The translations under genes were made by a program, and so were the position numbers. Positions 60,369-64,000 of a stretch of 64,000 bases of DNA are shown here, in pieces. Source of the stretch: CBDFNN01 sp965250215. GTDB taxonomy: Bacteria; Bacteroidota; Rhodothermia; Rhodothermales; DATKEJ01. Below the pieces are notes generated by a model. The model saw only the letters and a list, made by a program, of their open reading frames with translations, made no database searches and was not told the DNA's origin. Where the stretch lies: assembly GCA_965250215.1 (NCBI GenBank), contig CBDFNN010000004.1, forward strand, positions 2,294,001 through 2,358,000, read 5' to 3'. Position 1 is the first letter of the stretch. The number at the start of each line of letters is the position of its first letter.

Positions 60369-63300
60369 CTAGTTCGACCCTTTTGAAAGTGACTCGTAAT
60401 ACTTTTCAACCATGTCGCGATACTGTGGAGGGACATCGTTCTTTCGACTTCCAAACAGTTTCTTTTGAATCTCGATTTGATCTAGTTGCTGTGCCAGTTC
60501 TAGTTCTAGTTGAGACAGTGGGGCAAAGACTTCATCGTCGAAAAAACTCTTGGCTGAGTCTCCTTCAAGTCTTGTCCCAGTACCGCTTGCGTCCGTCAAG
60601 GCAGATCGCATTTGTTGAAGAGATCGCTGCGCATTTCGATTTCCTTCGAGACGTTCCACAAGTTCATCGATTGATTCCTGTGCTCGCTCTATCTGCTGCT
60701 GCATTCTTCTCTGGGCTGCTTGCCCATCTCGACCTTGACCTTGGCTTTGGCCTGATCCTTGACCGGCTTGTTCTCCCGAGGACTCAGGTGATTGTCCCTC
60801 ACCTTGCCCTTGCTCTTGTCCCTCTTGTTGCCCTTCTTGACCGGGAGATTGGGACGAAGAATCTTGTTCTCCAGATTGCTCCTGCATCGACTCCATTTGT
60901 CGCATTAGCTCTCGAACTTCTTGGAGTGTCTGTGCTAGATCTTCGCCTTCTCCTCCGGGAAGATTCTTCTGAAAAGTTCTGACCTGATCTTCCATCCGCT
61001 CCAGAGTGCTTTCTATGTCTTTTTGAGCTCGTCTTGCGAATTCAGTCCATCCTTGCTCAATCGATTGCCCGGAGTTTTCCATATTTCGTTCGAGATCTTC
61101 TCGCTGCATCCTTCGAAGGAAATTACTTGCAGCCTTAGCTATTTCAGGATTATCTCTTTTGCTCATTTCCTGTAGGTCTTGAGACTGTTGCTTTAGTTGA
61201 TCTAAAGTCTCGAGCTGTTCCTTTCTTTGATTGCTTATTCGATCGATGTCAGATTGGTTGAGCTCTCCGTCACCTTCTTGAGTACTTGTATCTAGATCTT
61301 TGCCTAGTTCCTCTTCTTGGTTCTTAAAGTCCTCGAAGTCCTGAGCCAGCGACTCCGCTTGTTGCTTCAGATTGCTGTTTCCAGATCGGGATAATTGCTC
61401 CTGCAGTCTCTGCAACTCATTTAATGCCTGCTGCTGTTTAGTAACGGCTTGCTGTGAGTCGTCTCTTCGGAGGGCCTGTTCCGCCTGTTTCATGTTCTCG
61501 GCGACCCGCTTGAGCTGCTCTTCCATTTGCTTCGAGATCTTCTCGTTGGTTCTGGATTGTTGTCGTAGATCATCGGCAAGTGATTCAGTTTGTCGTCTCA
61601 GTTCATCTTGATCTCGCTTGAGTTGGTCGACAAATCTTTTCTTGTCCTCGCCTTTGGCTTCCTGTTGCCTGTTTTGTTCTGCAAGCTTTTCTTGCTTTTG
61701 AGCAAGGTCCTTAATTTTTTGCAGTGCTTCGTCTAGTTCTTTGTTTTCAGGTGAGGCTCCTCCTTGTTGCTGCTGCCGTTGAGTCTCGTATTTGTCTTTT
61801 GAGATGTCTAACTCAAGGTCCATTAGTTCCGTCATGCGTTCTTCAGTAGCAGAAGAGCCACCACCGCCACCTTGGCCCTGATTCTGAGCAACTTGTTTCT
61901 CTTTGTTGAGAGCGTCTGCTCGAAGAAGATTATTCAATGCCCTTCGTTCAGGGGTAAGGGCCGGGTGAAGTCTTCCTTCGTCGATCTCTTCGATGGCTTT
62001 CGCCATTTCTTTCGTCCCTTCCCTCAGATACTCGACTATCTTTCTATTCGTCTCATCTAGTCTCAATTCCAGTGAAAAGGCCGTCGAGTTTATTCTCTCC
62101 TCTATATTCGATTTTAGATTTGCTTGAGCCTGAGCGAGTGCCAGTTGAGATTCTTCAAACTCGGTTTCCTCCATATCATCTCTCTCACGGTGAAGCTTCC
62201 AGGTCGCAGAAATGATTTGTTGTTGACTAAGAACAATAGCGCTGGCTTGGCCACCACCTCCACCGCCGGCATTATTGGCCTGAGAATATTTCTGATCAAA
62301 TGGAATGACCTCGATGAAGTACATGTCAGACGCCTCTGGCTTCTCGGCGTGGTAATCTTCTGCCTCGACGTAGTAGGAAATAACGTCGCCGGGTTGTAGA
62401 CCAAAATCTTCCAGATAGAAAAGGTGCTCTCCGTTAATTTCCTCCAGATTAGGTGGCGTCGTTTCGTCTTCGCCATCTATTTTCATCAGACCAAGGCTTT
62501 GCTCTTCCTCGCCGTTGATGGAGAACTTCAGCCTTGCATCCTTGACGCCGTAATCGTCCTCCACCGTGACCGCCACTAGGACTTCTTCAATCGCATTTAC
62601 TCTGACGTCCTTTTGGGGATCAGTGATAGTGATGTAGGGCTTTTCGTCTTCAAGGGCAGTGATCTGGTATTCGTCAGGAAATTTGTTTTGTCTCTCGGTC
62701 TCGTCTGTCAACTGGATCGTGTAGAAACCGTCCTCTCGAAGATTCATTTGGCCTTGAAAATTTCCGTCACCTTTGGAGCTGAGCGCCAACTCTCTTCCAT
62801 CGTCAAAAACAATCTTAGCCTCTTTAGAACTTCCGCTTGTCTCAATATTTAGCTGTACGGTTGAGCCACTCAAGCCGCGAATGTCTCCGGTGTCTTCCTC
62901 GTTTCGTGGTGCCCGACGAGTATATGAGGGATAGCTATATCTTTGATTGATCTCTAGAACGCGAGGGAATTCATAAAGAGATATTTCAAATGGATTGGAG
63001 CGCTCCCCGTCATAGCTGATGTAGTATTGGATGGGGGATTGGATGTTGGCAAACTCTGTGAGAAAGGACCTGCTGTCTAGGCCAGGCGTCATAATTTCTT
63101 TTTGCCATTCGCCTTCTACACCTGTTCTGTAATGAAGGGCAACTTCTTCCTCCATATCATCTCGGAAGTTGGCTACAATTTCCTGGGTATCGCCTTTTTC
63201 AAGCTCAACGTCGCCCGGGTTGACTCTAAGGAAGGGTTCTTCTTTTGCTGGAAGCGCCAAACTGATTTGTCCGTTTCGAAATCCAATCTTATCCCACGAG

Positions 63301-63806
63301 CTGTATCCAAGAATCGCGAAAAGAAATAGCGCTGTTCCTGCGGCGTAACTAAGAAATCGTTCTCTCTTCTGGTCGATAATCGTTGATAGGGAGAGGCCAG
63401 ATGTCTTCGAGGCCGCATCATCCATCAAGCGATTGATAAGCTTATGCTCCTGAGTGTTGAAGACGGAGCTAGATTGAATCTCAACGGCGCTATTCAATCG
63501 GTCCTCCAGCTCTGGAACGTTCTCTTCTATATAGAGGGCAAGTTGTTTGTCGTCTACTTTGTTAGTTAATGCTTTGAAGACGTATTTGTAGAGGACATAC
63601 AGAAGGGCTACACCTCCGATGACCAGAATAGCGGTGACTGTTTGAGTTGAGTTGGGTGCATTGATGCGCACTAAAAGAGCAAGAGAGGATGCACATAGAA
63701 GTGTTAGGACGCTGAGAGCGGTCCCTTGAATAAGCGACCTGCGTCGCCATCGTTTCCGAATTTCTCGAACGAGGGAATCGACTCTGTTGCTGGAAGATGA
63801 TCTCAT
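60369..63806 (-). CDS. DUF4175-type large membrane/coiled-coil protein (envelope operon)
   Basis: 1145 residues. Three helices near the N terminus (about 24-42, 48-70 and 150-170) anchor it. A beta-rich region of Ig-like domains follows (about 190-500, FPRVLEINQRYSYPSYTRRA and EVLVAVTVEDDYGVKDARLK). From about 545 to 1110 it is a long, charged coiled coil rich in Gln, Glu, Arg and Lys. It includes the near-repetitive run EGQQEGQEQGQGEGQ and Gly-Gly stretches. This is the DUF4175 architecture. It most likely spans the periplasm or forms a scaffold. The VWA gene follows after six bases and a BatA-like gene precedes it by seven, so all are in one transcript. Confidence 0.87.
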   Translation of the reverse strand: MRSSSSNRVDSLVREIRKRWRRRSLIQGTALSVLTLLCASSLALLVRINAPNSTQTVTAILVIGGVALLYVLYKYVFKALTNKVDDKQLALYIEENVPELEDRLNSAVEIQSSSVFNTQEHKLINRLMDDAASKTSGLSLSTIIDQKRERFLSYAAGTALFLFAILGYSSWDKIGFRNGQISLALPAKEEPFLRVNPGDVELEKGDTQEIVANFRDDMEEEVALHYRTGVEGEWQKEIMTPGLDSRSFLTEFANIQSPIQYYISYDGERSNPFEISLYEFPRVLEINQRYSYPSYTRRAPRNEEDTGDIRGLSGSTVQLNIETSGSSKEAKIVFDDGRELALSSKGDGNFQGQMNLREDGFYTIQLTDETERQNKFPDEYQITALEDEKPYITITDPQKDVRVNAIEEVLVAVTVEDDYGVKDARLKFSINGEEEQSLGLMKIDGEDETTPPNLEEINGEHLFYLEDFGLQPGDVISYYVEAEDYHAEKPEASDMYFIEVIPFDQKYSQANNAGGGGGGQASAIVLSQQQIISATWKLHRERDDMEETEFEESQLALAQAQANLKSNIEERINSTAFSLELRLDETNRKIVEYLREGTKEMAKAIEEIDEGRLHPALTPERRALNNLLRADALNKEKQVAQNQGQGGGGGSSATEERMTELMDLELDISKDKYETQRQQQQGGASPENKELDEALQKIKDLAQKQEKLAEQNRQQEAKGEDKKRFVDQLKRDQDELRRQTESLADDLRQQSRTNEKISKQMEEQLKRVAENMKQAEQALRRDDSQQAVTKQQQALNELQRLQEQLSRSGNSNLKQQAESLAQDFEDFKNQEEELGKDLDTSTQEGDGELNQSDIDRISNQRKEQLETLDQLKQQSQDLQEMSKRDNPEIAKAASNFLRRMQREDLERNMENSGQSIEQGWTEFARRAQKDIESTLERMEDQVRTFQKNLPGGEGEDLAQTLQEVRELMRQMESMQEQSGEQDSSSQSPGQEGQQEGQEQGQGEGQSPESSGEQAGQGSGQSQGQGRDGQAAQRRMQQQIERAQESIDELVERLEGNRNAQRSLQQMRSALTDASGTGTRLEGDSAKSFFDDEVFAPLSQLELELAQQLDQIEIQKKLFGSRKNDVPPQYRDMVEKYYESLSKGSN

Positions 63807-63813
63807 GATATCA

Positions 63814-64000
63814 CTAGGATTTCTTCTTGATGAAAACTCGATTTGCTAGGAAAGTCTCGGCACAGAAAAGTGCTATGATAAAAAGAAGAAGTATGCGCCA
63901 GAATTTCTGACCCTTCTCTTCCTGCACAAGATTTATTGCCGCTAGTTGTTCTGAAGTGCCCTCAAATTCGCTCATTGGTGGGACCACGGATGCATAGACT
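63814..64000 (-). CDS. C-terminal end of a BatA-like membrane protein (5' end outside window)
   Basis: Sixty-one codons of an open frame enter from the right edge and end in TAG at 63814. They read SVVPPMSEFEGTSEQLAAIN, then VQEEKGQKFWRILLLFIIAL and a basic tail NRVFIKKKS. A short loop and one membrane helix with a positively charged end are the usual C terminus of BatA (aerotolerance regulator N-terminal) domain proteins. These lead this operon type in FCB genomes. The stop lies seven bases before the DUF4175 ATG. The N-terminal helices and VWA-like region should lie beyond 64000, so the family name is inferred from context. Confidence 0.65.
   Translation of the reverse strand, partial: VYASVVPPMSEFEGTSEQLAAINLVQEEKGQKFWRILLLFIIALFCAETFLANRVFIKKKS

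Noticed and set aside
1..64000. tRNA, rRNA or CRISPR array
   Set aside because: I looked for cloverleaf T-arm motifs and spaced direct repeats of 25-40 bases on both strands and saw none; the short tandem repeats have no unique spacers.

Overview
The window is a gene-dense stretch (roughly mid-40s % GC by eye) of what looks like a Bacteroidota/Rhodothermota-type chromosome of the FCB group. I favour a free-living, probably marine Balneolota/Rhodothermota relative, but that placement is inference. The evidence: three secreted proteins end in Por/type IX secretion (T9SS) sorting domains (genes ending at 11465, starting at 37398 and starting at 44118). There is a TonB-dependent receptor, a tandem pair of GWxTD-domain proteins, separate SecD and SecF, a BatA/DUF4175/VWA envelope operon, and frequent TTG/GTG starts without strong Shine-Dalgarno sites. 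I saw no rRNA, tRNA, CRISPR array, transposase or prophage.

Layout. 1-4.5 kb: the 3' half of a UvrD-type helicase, a PD-(D/E)XK nuclease and a long RecJ, tightly coupled. 4.6-7.9 kb: an ABC ATPase, an aquaporin, a small unknown gene and a glycosyltransferase of the queuosine-tRNA mannosyltransferase family. 7.9-17.2 kb: a large T9SS cargo protein, an M28 peptidase, a diheme cytochrome with TPRs, NADP-isocitrate dehydrogenase, a DPM1-like transferase, and a zinc-finger anti-sigma/ECF sigma pair. 17.4-21.2 kb: pyruvate dehydrogenase E1-alpha, E1-beta and E2 with a strong terminator; E1-alpha carries a histone-H1-like Lys/Ala tail. 21.4-28.3 kb: an alpha/beta hydrolase-OsmC fusion, the nitric oxide reductase operon norCBQD on the minus strand, a decayed second copy of the osmC 3' end, and an iodotyrosine-deiodinase-like flavoprotein. 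28.4-37.2 kb: secDF, a STAS protein, purA, a histidine kinase, a SAM hydrolase and YraN. 37.4-46.2 kb: mostly envelope and secreted proteins. 46.5-51.2 kb: tandem GWxTD genes. 51.2-56.2 kb: a methyltransferase, a CDF transporter, purE, DinB, TerC, DUF1289 and YdeI, interspersed with heptanucleotide tandem repeats at gene ends. 56.3-64 kb: a five-gene minus-strand operon of BatA-like, DUF4175, VWA, pseudo-caspase and DUF4159 proteins, cut by the window end.

Most notable: (i) nor genes bracketed by an intact and a decayed copy of the same osmC 3' end, the footprint of an insertion or duplication; (ii) a basic H1-like tail on PdhA facing an acidic Ser/Glu linker in E2; (iii) STRR-like heptamer arrays that start at or cross stop codons, plus a G-quadruplex-prone octamer repeat inside the VWA gene; (iv) the conserved-looking envelope operon with a caspase fold that lacks its catalytic cysteine; (v) the helicase-nuclease-RecJ operon.
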